The notes under the pieces were generated by a model. It was not told the DNA's origin, searched no databases, and saw nothing but the letters and a program-made list of their open reading frames with translations. Source: Carallia brachiata (lineage: Eukaryota; Streptophyta; Magnoliopsida; Malpighiales; Rhizophoraceae). From it: a stretch of DNA of 64,000 bases. Positions 34,540-44,800 of the stretch are shown in pieces (the first letter of the stretch is position 1; each line of letters starts with the position of its first letter). Both the position numbers and the translations under genes were made by a program. Location of the stretch: positions 1,629,621 through 1,693,620 of the forward strand of contig JADCRB010000006.1 of assembly GCA_021464245.1 (NCBI GenBank). The letters are read 5' to 3'.

Positions 34540-37020
34540 TTGTCTTTTCATCCAAATGGAGCTTATGACCATCGCCGAAAGGAGCTTTGCTTCTACCATG
34601 ATGAGCTGTATACAGTCAATCACCAATATAAGTTATTTCTCATTGAGTTGAGCATTAGCCTTACCATTCAGCAAAGCTCCAGTTCAAAAAATGTCATAAC
34701 AAATATACTAAAATCTTCGAGATCTCTTTACACACTCTGACTGGAGTTCCAATCCCCTGAACCATTTAAATATGGACAAAGGTGAAGCTGATGATCATCA
34801 TCATGCTAATAGATTCTGGATTTGTTAATAATTTTATACATGATCGAGTTGCTAGTATTTGGGCATTCCTATTAAATTGGGATCTTTGATGTGAGTAATG
34901 GTGGCCAACGATGAGAGGCATTCTAGCATAGGAATTTGCAAAATGGCAACCATAAAACTACCCTGTCCACATTAATTTCCTTTTCTTGCCACTTGAAGGA
35001 TGTGATGTTGTCCTTCAGGCTTAATAGTTCTAAACTCTTGGTTCAATCCTTTGGAACTTTGAAGACATAAAGATGAAGTTTAAGACCAACAAAGAGTTTA
35101 CCATAATATGAGGCATTGGGACCACTGAACCTTGACTAGTTAGCAAAAAAGCAATTCATCAAGCCTTACAATGTAATAAAGGAAGAGGCAAGCTCTTACA
35201 ATTATCGTTGGATTCCACAAATCAAGAGAAGCCCACCGAGTTTAAGAATGAGACCGAATTTAGTTAGAGTTTCATGAAGTTCTTCAAACACCCATGGGGG
35301 GTATCTTTAAGTTGAAAGTGTGACCACCAAATTTCATTGCCTCTTGGAGGTATACTCCTGAATGTTTAGCTATTTGGCCATCCACACTTTCAAAAACAAG
35401 TAATTGAGCACTGACTTGAATAAGGGTTTATTCACCCAACCTGATGTTCGTACTCCTTTACAATTCTTCTTTAAGAAATTATAAATTATGGCGATTTTGT
35501 GTAGATTATCAAGACAATCGGCTCACAATCAAAGACAAAATATTCAATTCTGGTCATTGAAGAGCTCTTAGATGAGCTAAATAGAGTTTATTGGTTCACC
35601 AAACTTGACTTGCAATCCAAATATTACCAAATTCACATGCACTCAGAAGAGGTGGCTAAAACAGTCTTCCACACTCAACATGGGCACTACAAATGTCCGG
35701 TAATGTCATTTGAACTCTTTAAAGCTCTTTCAAGTTTTCAAGTTCTTATGAATGACATGTTCTAAGAACTCTTGAGGAAATTTATTTTGGTATTCTTTGA
35801 CAATATTTTAGTTTATAGTTAAAATTAGCCAGAGCATTTGAATCATATTCGAATTATTTATTCAATCTTGAAGACTAACCTGTTTGCTGTGAAAAAAACA
35901 TATCAATTTTGCTAATAGTAAATTCAACATTTGGAGCATGTTATTTGTGAAAGAGGGGTCGTAGAAAATCCATAAAAGATTTGAGTGATGACTAACTGGT
36001 GCAAACCAACTTCCGACAAAAAACTACATGGATTTTAGGATTAATCGACTACTATCAGAGATTCATCACCAATTATGGTGTTATCACATGCCTCCTCATC
36101 AACTTATTTTGCCTTTCAATGGAATAAAGTGGTTGGCCCAGCTTTTTCCCACTTTAAGGATGTCATGACCAAGGCTTTAGTGCTAACGCCTCTTGACTTT
36201 TCTCGTCTAATAATCATAGAGCATGATGCACCTGAATCAGGAGTTGGAACAATATTTATGTAGAGCAAACGTCCCATTGCCTACTTCAATACCAATCTTC
36301 GAAAAAAATCTCTTACTTTCTAACTATGAAAAAAAAAATTGATGGTTTTAGTTTTTGCAGTGTAAAAGTAGCATCCCTATCTATTGGGAAGGCACTTCAT
36401 TTCAAAACTGACCATCAAAGCCTTAAATATTTATAAAAACAAGGAATTGCAACAAAGGCACAACCAAAGTGGATTATCAAGCTTCTTGTGTATGACGTCA
36501 ATAGTAAATACTGTCAAGGAAAAACCAATGAGGTAGTTGATGCTCTTTCCAAGTGAGAAGAACCAAAGGCTTTGGCTCTATTGTCTATAACGCCATAATG
36601 GTAGAGTCATTCTGAGAAGAAAATAATACCCATTCTGACCTCTAGAGGCTCTATCGACTAGTTCAAAAAAGAGAAGTTGTGGGACATTAACAAGTCAAGC
36701 ATAGAATTTTGTCTTTCAAAGATAAGATATACATTTCCCAAGATTCCTTTATTATTCTAATCTTACTTGAGGATATTCATGGAGTCAGTTATGAAAGGTA
36801 TTTTAAATGAAGTCTTCTTTTGGAAAAAACGAAGGAAACAGTCTGCTAATTCATACACAGGCGTGCTAATTGCCACCACCATAAGGCTGACTGGCAAAGA
36901 CCACTAAGCTATTACAACTTCTTCTAATTTAAAAGTGAGTTTGGATTGACATATTCATAGATTTCATTGATGGATTCCCTTCCTCGAAAGAGAGAAGTCT
37001 ATTCTCTTGGTGAGGACATT
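34540..37020 (+). mobile_element. Ty3/gypsy retrotransposon fragment (decayed pol)
   Basis: Plus-strand domains in gypsy order, in shifting frames: end of gag with a lost zinc knuckle (ELCFYHDELYTVNHQYK near 34580); protease LIDSGFVNNFI (about 34806); RT from about 35470 (LWRFCVDYQ...RLTIKDK, then HYKCPVMSF and FFDNILVYS); RNase H (LTPLDFSRLIIIEHDAPESGVGTIF, 36190-36260; SKRPIAYF, then ADALS-like near 36540); integrase up to an FIDGFPSSK segment near 36960-36985. The RT FFDD motif reads FFDN, so the second catalytic Asp is lost. Most of gag is missing and there is no identifiable 3' LTR. Gypsy order (RT before integrase) is clear. Confidence 0.88.
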
Positions 37021-38242
37021 TGTTACAGGCCTTTTATTTTGAGCATATTTTAATAAATTAACCATCAAAACTTACATTTTTTTTGCTGGTAGTCCCCACA
37101 ACACTTTTCCCTCCTCTTTATATCTATTTATATGACATAATTAACAATACATAAACTAGTTTCCAAATCCCCACGTGAAGCATAGGTTATTTCATTTATA
37201 CCGTAACAAGAGAATTTTAATATAAAAATAATAATCTCAATTATATAATTATTATTAAAAAAATAAATTTAGAACCAAAAAGAGAAAAACAAAAAGAAAA
37301 ATAAGTGTAGAACTTACAGTTTGGCCTTTTCTTTCTCAAATCACCGCTTTACTTCCAATTTACAAATCGTGAGCTTATCCAAGTGAACAAAAATACTTTC
37401 ATAGGCTCATACAAATAAACAAAGTATCAAGCGAAGGCCGACCTTCGCCGATCACTTACTAAACCCCTCTCGCGGTAACAACCCAAAATTATGACCTACA
37501 CAATAGAAAGTTATTATACATAATGTTAAGAGATGTTTTTCCTGGAGAAGCGAATATTGTCAGTAATGAACTAATTGACTTTGAAAGTATCACCAAGTTA
37601 GAGAATTGTCGCAATATCAGAGACACTACCCTGATTTATTTGACTGACATGAAAAAGGTCATTGATTCTGCTAATTTAATGAAGGCATCATACGGTTTAT
37701 GAAAACATTAACATAAACATAAGCCTTTTTAAAATCCCCATAGCCCATCAAACTTATAAGGCCAATAACTAAGAAGGTAGAAGAAGTAGAAAGGGACTCA
37801 AGTAGAGACACTATGATGAGCTAATGATATATTTATAAATGAGTATATTACATTAAATTTGCAGAGTAGTGGTTAAATGCAATTAAAATTGACTTAATAG
37901 ATTGTTAATAATGGTTACAAATAAATTATCAATATATAGCTATTCCCAAAAAAAAAAAAAAAACAATTATCAATATATTGCTACAAATTTACATCAGTCG
38001 ATAATTATTTATGCTTTCATGATAAGTTAGTCAGATGAACCAATAATAATAGTTGGGAAAATTTGATGATAAAGACTATCCAAACTATTTATTAATGATA
38101 AGTTAGTTATTCTATCAATATTCATCTTTATTAATAAGACAAAGAGTTCACTAAAATTAAAATTCTTTCTTTTTTTAATAAATATTAAAACTCCCTTTTT
38201 GGGGGAAAAAAAAAAAGGGAGTTCTTAAAAATGAGGATTTTT
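37021..38242. other. AT-rich intergenic DNA with a Helitron-like end
   Basis: No gene seen. Contains the Helitron-like terminus at 37156-37260, a poly-A run at 37949-37963, and a small stem (AACTCCC...GGGAGTT, about 38190-38223) just before the MITE. Confidence 0.5.
37156..37260 (-). mobile_element. Helitron-like 3' terminus, minus strand
   Basis: On the minus strand an AT-rich block (ATTTTTATATTAAAATTCTC) leads into an imperfect hairpin (CCTATGCTTCACGTGGGG) and ends CTAG at 37156, followed by T. Plant Helitrons end in a short hairpin plus CTRR and insert between A and T. The AT-rich block resembles that at 40930-41057. The rest of the element cannot be bounded. Confidence 0.5.
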
Positions 38243-38574
38243 CCACATAAATTTTTTGGACTCTAGAATGAAGGAAAAGAGAGTTGAAACTTTCTCTCTT
38301 ATGTAAATTAATAGATTACATAGATTGTTGTTCATGTAACTGAGATATTTTTTTTATTTTTTATCTAAATTTTTATTTTGTAACCTTTGGTCTAAAGATA
38401 GAATATCTATCTTTGAATATCTAATTTTTAGACAAAAGGTTACAAAATAAAAATTCAGATAAAAAATAAAAAAAAAATCATCTTAATTACATGAACAATA
38501 ATCTATATATTCTATTAATTTACATAAGAGAGAAAGCTTCTCTTTGATTCTGGAGGCCAAAAAAACTGATGTGG
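38243..38574. mobile_element. MITE / foldback element with ~150-bp arms
   Basis: Left arm (38243 to about 38405) and right arm (about 38406-38574) are near-complete reverse complements. Both carry CCACAT at the tip, TTTCTCTCTTATGTAAATT, TTGTTCATGTAA, ATCT(A/G)AATTTTTATTTTGTAACC and a central GATAGAATATC/GATATTCTATC. Arm similarity may extend weakly outward to about 38183 and 38605. No coding content; the superfamily is not determined because no target duplication is certain. Confidence 0.85.
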
Positions 38575-39808
38575 CATGCTTCTTAAAAGTTAGGTTTTAA
38601 TTATTTTGTAAATTTAAATATTTTATTTTTCATAATAAGATAGTTTTTGATAGGGTCACAACTATTCCTCTCTAATCTAAATCTACAAAAACTCTATTAG
38701 ATTAGCTTGAAGTTATCTTCATCTTCTATTATTCGTGTGTTTATAAAATCCAAGCCCAACTACAAGAAGGATCCACAAATAAGTGAATAAGTGTAACACT
38801 CAAGTACAAGTGTGTTTTACTGTTTGTGTATAAATATGTCTGAGTTCCATCTTTGGGTTTTGAAGGATAAACCAAATTAGTTTCTTTTTTCTCTTTGACA
38901 GATTCATTTAGATGATTTTGCGTGTCTTTTTGCAATTTTTGACTTCTTTTCTTCATTAGTTTGTTTGTGGTCAACTATTACAATCATGGATTTCAAAGTT
39001 ATATTGTGAACTATTATTTAATGAGATCGTCTGTGAAATTGGATATGAAAAGGAATCCTAAGTTTTGGTTTGGATTATTTATCACTTTTTTTTTTCTTTT
39101 TCCTTTTATTTACAGTAATATTAAAGATTATTTTCATTCAAAGAAGATAATTTATTTTCTTACTTTGTTGGTTACCAATAAATTATATTAGCCCTTGAAT
39201 TATGTATGCATATACGAATAGATTGTCTTTGCAGTTATCAGTCTTTGTGTTGTAAAGGAAAAGTAAATGATTTTGGTGTTAATTTGTGATTCTTCATGGG
39301 GTCTCAAAGAGGATCATCCCCTACTGTTTTTACCTTTTCGAAGGTTGATCTTTCCTTAATTTTTCAAGGATGTTAAAGTTTCATTAGTTTATTTTTTCTT
39401 AGGGAATAATTTTTAAAATGTAAAATTTTTTAGGTTCTTCCAACTGAATGCGGAGGATAGATTCCTCAGAAAGAACCCAAATTTGTATTTGACTCAAAGA
39501 AAAATGAGATACCAATATCCTATTCACATAGTATTGATCATTATTTTTTTTTTCTATTTGTTGTTGTTTAATTTAGTTTTGCTACAGTCTTTTTTCTTTT
39601 CCTCCTCTAACACAAGATAGCTGGTATTTTTTCATGATTTTTATATCTGAAGAACTTGATTTGTACTATTTGTTTAATTTGGTAGGTTAAAGATGAATTA
39701 TTGTATTCTTGAACGTTATGATGCTTATAGCTATCTCATAACAATTTAAAAAAATCATGAAATTTTTTACCTGATTACGCTTCTTTCGTGTATCTTCTTC
39801 TCCTAGCA
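38575..39808. other. Unassigned intergenic DNA
   Basis: No gene recognised. A 77-codon minus-strand frame (38741-38974) and a short plus-strand frame (38961-39191) have no domain. Any upstream exons of the BAH-PHD pseudogene that begins at 39809 cannot be found here. Confidence 0.45.
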
Positions 39809-40676
39809 AGATCTCTACACTAAGCATGAGAATGTGGGTGCCAAAGATTACTATTGTAGGTTTGAGTATAAACCTGCCACTGGTAGGGGGCTGTTAAAAA
39901 AAAGTCAAAAATTTCAGTTAATCAATAAAACTGAACTAAATTTTCAGTTAACTGAACTAAATAAAAATTAAAATTTTTAGTTCAGTTTTAATTTTTAATA
40001 TTAAAAAATTATAGTTAACTGAACTGAACTGAAATACTAATATATATATATATAAAATAAGAAAAAATATTACTAATCTAACAATTATTAACATATAAAT
40101 ATTAATAAGACAATATTATATCTCAAATAATTAATTGATTATTTTTTATATATGATGCTAGTTATAATTTTTTAGAGAAATATATATCAAAAATATTTTT
40201 TTTACACTTAGATTATAATTTTAAAATTTTTTGTTATTAAATTTAGTTAACCTAATAATTAACTGAATCGGAACCAAAATTTTTAGTTAACCGAATTTCA
40301 GTTAATCGAATTTTTAGTTCGAAAACAGTTTTTAATTTTACATAATCAAAAATTTTAATTTAAAAATAATTTTAGTATTTCAGTTTAGTAAACTCAACCA
40401 CGAACACCCTACCCACTAGTAGCTTCACTCCCGACAGTGTTGCTATGTGAGTCTTGTTTTGTTTTTTTTTTTTTTTTTTTTTTTAATTTTCCTTGGTTCT
40501 TTTGAGTTTATGTTGTTGTTTAGTTAGGGTGTTTGTGAATGTTGATTGACTTTTTATTGATGGGTTCGTCATTCCTTTGTTTGTTTGTTTTTCTTTTCTC
40601 AAGGTACCGCATTTATGAGTTGCCATATTAACCCATATGACCTTATGGTGCAATGTGAGAGGCGTAAGGACCAGTA
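39809..40676 (+). pseudogene. EBS/SHL-type BAH-PHD protein pseudogene, interrupted by a transposon
   Basis: After a CTAG acceptor-like site the plus strand reads YTKHENVGAKDYYCRFEYKPATG, the end of the BAH domain of EARLY BOLTING IN SHORT DAYS / SHORT LIFE proteins. A 528-bp insert follows (39885-40412), then the BAH sequence resumes as SFTPDSVA. After a presumed intron, YRIYELPY then (one base later) NPYDLMVQCERRKD gives the start of the PHD finger. Intact proteins read H3K4me3 and H3K27me3 marks to control flowering. Here Arg or Tyr replaces three PHD zinc cysteines, one base is inserted, and a stop follows. Earlier and later exons are not seen. A dead partial copy. Confidence 0.82.
39885..40412. 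mobile_element. hAT-like non-autonomous element with 8-bp target duplication
   Basis: Flanked by CCACTGGT (39877-39884) and CCACTAGT (40413-40420), an 8-bp duplication with one mismatch. This is confirmed independently because the flanking BAH codons PATG|SFTPD rejoin when the insert and one copy are removed. The ends read AGGGGGCTGTT and AACACCCTAC, like the (C/T)AGGGGTGTT termini of hAT MITEs. The interior is AT-rich and full of TTCAGTTAACTGAA-type short inverted repeats and an (AT)n run; no coding capacity. Confidence 0.82.
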
Positions 40677-40914
40677 AAGTTTGTATCTTCCTTTTCTATT
40701 AGAGAATTCTCACATATTGTGCTATTATGTTCATTTGACCTTTACCTTTTTATTTAATTCACGTTATTCACACTTTTTCTAAGTGCTTGATTATTTTCTT
40801 TACTTAGAGAGTCTTTCGTCTCTTTTTTGAGTCAATAGTTTCCGCAATCATTTTTAGAAAGAAAACAATTTGCATGTCTTGAAAAAAATAATAATAAAGG
40901 TATTTCTCATTTTC

Positions 40915-41057
40915 TAAATAATTATATTATCTAATTTTTAATATCATAATTAATATTATTATCATATTATATTATTCATAATCTTATTTTTATAATAAAA
41001 TTTTCATGTTATGACATAAATAAAAAATACGTGCGTCATACGGAATTTAAAAACTAG
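40915..41057 (+). mobile_element. Helitron-like 3' terminus, plus strand
   Basis: AT-rich block (TTATTTTTATAATAAAATTT, GTTATGACATAAAT), an imperfect hairpin (ACGTGCGTCATACGG), then CTAG at 41054-41057 followed by T. Related to the terminus at 37156 and to 53530-53660. The 5' end is not found. Confidence 0.5.
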
Positions 41058-41660
41058 TTTGATTTGATAAACAAAGAAGCATTTACGTTGGGCAATTTCT
41101 TAAAGAAAAATAGTTACAAAAAAAGGAAAAAAAATCTCAAATCATAAATTAGTTTTTTCATAGAAAATGTTCGTCTTACAAACTTTAATTTTCTTTCACC
41201 ACACTTTTGCACCACATTCAAATAAGTTTAACTTTCTATTTATTTTTTTCTTAATGGTTGCTAATTTATCCCAAAAACAAAAAACTAACAAAAGAAAATT
41301 TAATTTTTTTCTAACATTTTTTCTTTCTTAACAATTTTCTTTTGCTCTAACTCTTTTTCACCTTCCTGATATTAAAAAAAACAAAAAACTATTTGTTTAG
41401 CATTAAGATTAGGTTACACAAATGGTGATTTTTAATTTGCTGTTCAAAAAAAGAAAAAAACAGTGTTTTTTAATTGATATAGAGAAAACTGATTTTAACA
41501 AAATAAAAACATTAAAAAAAAAAGTCGATACGAGACTACATTTTTTTTTTTTTTAATGTATTAGGACAACTCAATAAAGAAGATAGGTAAGAAGAAATAG
41601 CATTAATCCCTTTTCTTTTCTTTTTTTTTTTCGTTTGCCATAAACGATCCCCTTCACCTC
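41058..41660. other. AT-rich intergenic DNA upstream of SYF1
   Basis: Many A and T runs; no gene, and no recognisable transposon edge. Confidence 0.5.
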
Positions 41661-41860
41661 AAATCCAAGCAAAATCTGAGGGTCACGCTGTCTCAGCTTC
41701 TCTGAGGGTCACACACAGTCTCCTTCTCTTCTTTTCTTTTCACTGTCGCCTCCGTTTTTTTGCTGTTAAATAAAAATCCCAATTCAATTCCCAAGCCTTA
41801 TTCTTCTGGGAGGTGGGAACTGAGAGAGGGTTTGGGGTTTGGTTTTGTTGTTGGTTTGGC
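41661..41860 (+). promoter_or_regulatory. SYF1 core promoter and 5' leader
   Basis: A pyrimidine-rich stretch (about 41715-41745) fits the plant Y-patch core promoter element. The 12-bp TCTGAGGGTCAC occurs twice, at 41675-41686 and 41701-41712. No convincing TATA box. The frame upstream of the ATG at 41861 begins at a GTG, not an ATG, so 41861 is the first in-frame start and also matches where homology begins. Confidence 0.5.
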
Positions 41861-44800
41861 ATGTCGATTTCGACAGAGCTTTACCCGTCTCAAGACGACC
41901 TCCTCTACGAGGAGGAGCTGCTGCGTAACCCCTTCAGCCTGAAGCTCTGGTGGCGCTACCTGGTGGCGCGCCGGGAGTCTCCTTTCAAGAAACGCTTCGT
42001 GATCTACGAGAGAGCCGTCAAGGCCTTACCCGGAAGCTACAAGCTTTGGCATGCCTACCTGGCCGAGCGTCTCGATATTGTCAGGAACCTCCTCATCACT
42101 CACCCTCAATACCAAACCCTTAACAACACCTTCGAACGGGCTCTCGTTACCATGCACAAGATGCCCAGAATTTGGATCATGTATTTGCAAACCCTAACCA
42201 CCCAGAAACTCATTACCCGTACCCGGAGGACTTTCGACAGGGCGCTGTGTGCGCTGCCCGTGACCCAGCACGATCGGATTTGGGAGCTTTATTTGAGATT
42301 CGTCAGCCAAGAGGGCATTCCAATTGAGACTTCTCTTAGAGTTTACAGGAGGTACTTGAAGTATGACCCCAGTCATATTGAGGATTTTATTGAATTTTTA
42401 GTCAATTCTCGTCTTTGGCAAGAGGCCGCTGAGCGGCTAGCTTCAGTGTTGAATGATGATCAATTCTATTCGATTAAGGGGAAGACAAAGCACACTTTGT
42501 GGCTAGAGTTGTGTGATTTGCTTACTAGGCATGCCAAGGAGGTGTCTGGGTTGAATGTTGATGCAATCATTAGAGGAGGCATCAGGAAGTTTACAGATGA
42601 GGTTGGGAGGCTATGGACTTCCCTTGCAGACTATTATATAAGAAGAGGTTTGTTTGAGAAAGCGAGGGATATTTTTGAGGAGGGTATGACTACCGTGGTT
42701 ACAGTGAGGGATTTCAGTGTCATCTTTGATTCCTATTCGCAATTTCAAGAGAGTATGGTTGCTCATAAGATGGAGAATTTGGACTTGAGTGACGAGGGGG
42801 AAGATGGGTTGCAGGAGAACCATGATGGTGATGAGTCGGATGAAGATGTTCGGCTGGATGTGAATTCTGGGTTTGAGAAGAAGATACTTAATGGGTTTTG
42901 GTTACATGATGAAAATGACGTGGATTTGATGTTGGCTCGATTGGAGTATCTCATGGATAGAAGACCCGAATTGGCTAATAGTGTTCTTCTGCGACAAAAT
43001 CCACATAATGTGGAACAGTGGCACAGGAGGGTTAAGCTATTTGAAGGCAATCCAACTAAGCAGATATTGACTTATACTGAAGCGGTGAGGACAGTTGATC
43101 CAATGAAAGCAGTTGGCAAGCCCCATACTTTGTGGGTTGCTTTTGCCAAGTTGTACGAGAACCACAATGATCTTGTCAATGCAAGAGTAATTTTTGATAA
43201 GGCAGTGCAAGTCAACTACAAGACAGTGGATAATCTTGCTAGTGTGTGGTGTGAGTGGGCTGAAATGGAAATCAGACATAAGAATTTCAAAGGCGCACTG
43301 GAGCTTTTGAGACGTGCCACGGCAGAACCGTCAGTTGAGGTCAAAAGAAGAGGTAATCCTTGGTCCTTTTAACATTCCGCATTTTATCCTTTAACTGTCA
43401 TTCGCACTGCTTATGCCTAGAAATTCTGTTAGTTAATGCGAGTATCTTTGTATGCATCTGGATAGACACTAGTCCTACTCTTAAATTTTCAGAAGGTTTC
43501 AACAGTTTAAAGCTTACATGACTTATTGTTCTTACATCTATATTATTTAATACAAATACATATTCTTGCAAATAAACATGAAAGAGAGAGTTAACTATTG
43601 TCACTGCTTCTTTTTTTCTTTTTCTTTTTTTTTTTGCACATAATAGTGTTAAGTTGTGATTTAAATGTAAATGGAAATAATTGAATGAGCAAAAGATGTT
43701 GTTCTATCTGTGAACTATTTATATGTTTTGGCCTTGGCTTGGATACATTGCTATTTCATTTGGTGTGCAATTTGTATTGCATTGATGATTGATTTCCATA
43801 GGCTTCCATTGAAGAATCAAATTCAGGAACTAACCTTTGGTGCTTGCTTTATGTCATTCACTTGCAGTGGCTGCTGATGGGAATGAACCGGTCCAGATGA
43901 AAGTGCATAAGTCACTGAGACTTTGGGCCTTTTATGTTGATTTGGAGGAGGGTCTTGGTACCTTGGAGTCCACTCGAGCAGTTTATGAGCGGATATTGGA
44001 CCTGAGGATAGCCACACCACAAATTATTATTAACTATGCATGGCTTTTAGAAGTAAGCTTATGTAATTTCTCTTTTTTTTTTTTTTTGTCATCCAATAGA
44101 TGTCTTCATTTGATTGTGTTGATAGACCAATTTTATTTTGCTTTTGTAGGAACACAAATTTTTTGAAGATGCGTTCAAGGCATATGAAAGGGGTGTCAAA
44201 ATATTCAAGTATCCTCATGTGAAAGACATATGGACGACATATCTCTCAAAGTTTGTAAAGAGATATGGCAGGACGAAGCTGGAACGTGCAAGGGAGTTGT
44301 TTGAACATGCTATTGAAATGGTATGCTCTCTATCATCATGTTGAATATAAGTCTGGTTGTTTCCATTCCTCAGATTTCACATTCATTAGCTATTTTGGAC
44401 ATATCAATTGACTGCCAATTAATTTTCCACTGATCTGCTTTGTTTGGTATTGCTTCTGGAACGACACGTTTGCATAAGTTTTAGCCTGTTTCATTGTTCC
44501 TAGCCCATATTACTATTCCTTATTGGCTCTCTAACTGGCTTGCCGTGCATATGCTTAATTCAGAGACATGTCTGTAAAAATCTTACAGAAGACGGCATGA
44601 ACAGCTTTTACAGAATTCTTGTATTTGAGCATGGGTATGCTACACTGATTTTCGTGAGCTTCGGCTTGATTAATTTTAAGTTCCATTTGTTGGCATCTGG
44701 CCACATGCATTATTGGTCATTCCTTTGAACAGCATTCTGACACCTCCACAGTTAGGAAGAGAGTTTTTCATAAGATGCATATTTGATATTTCCTTGCAAT

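Noticed and set aside
41813..41860. Upstream extension of the SYF1 frame
   Set aside because: The frame is open but starts at GTG, and family homology starts at the ATG at 41861.
43353..43372. SYF1 ending at 43372
   Set aside because: This is read-through past the exon 1 donor GTAATC; the family continues in four more exons that join in phase.
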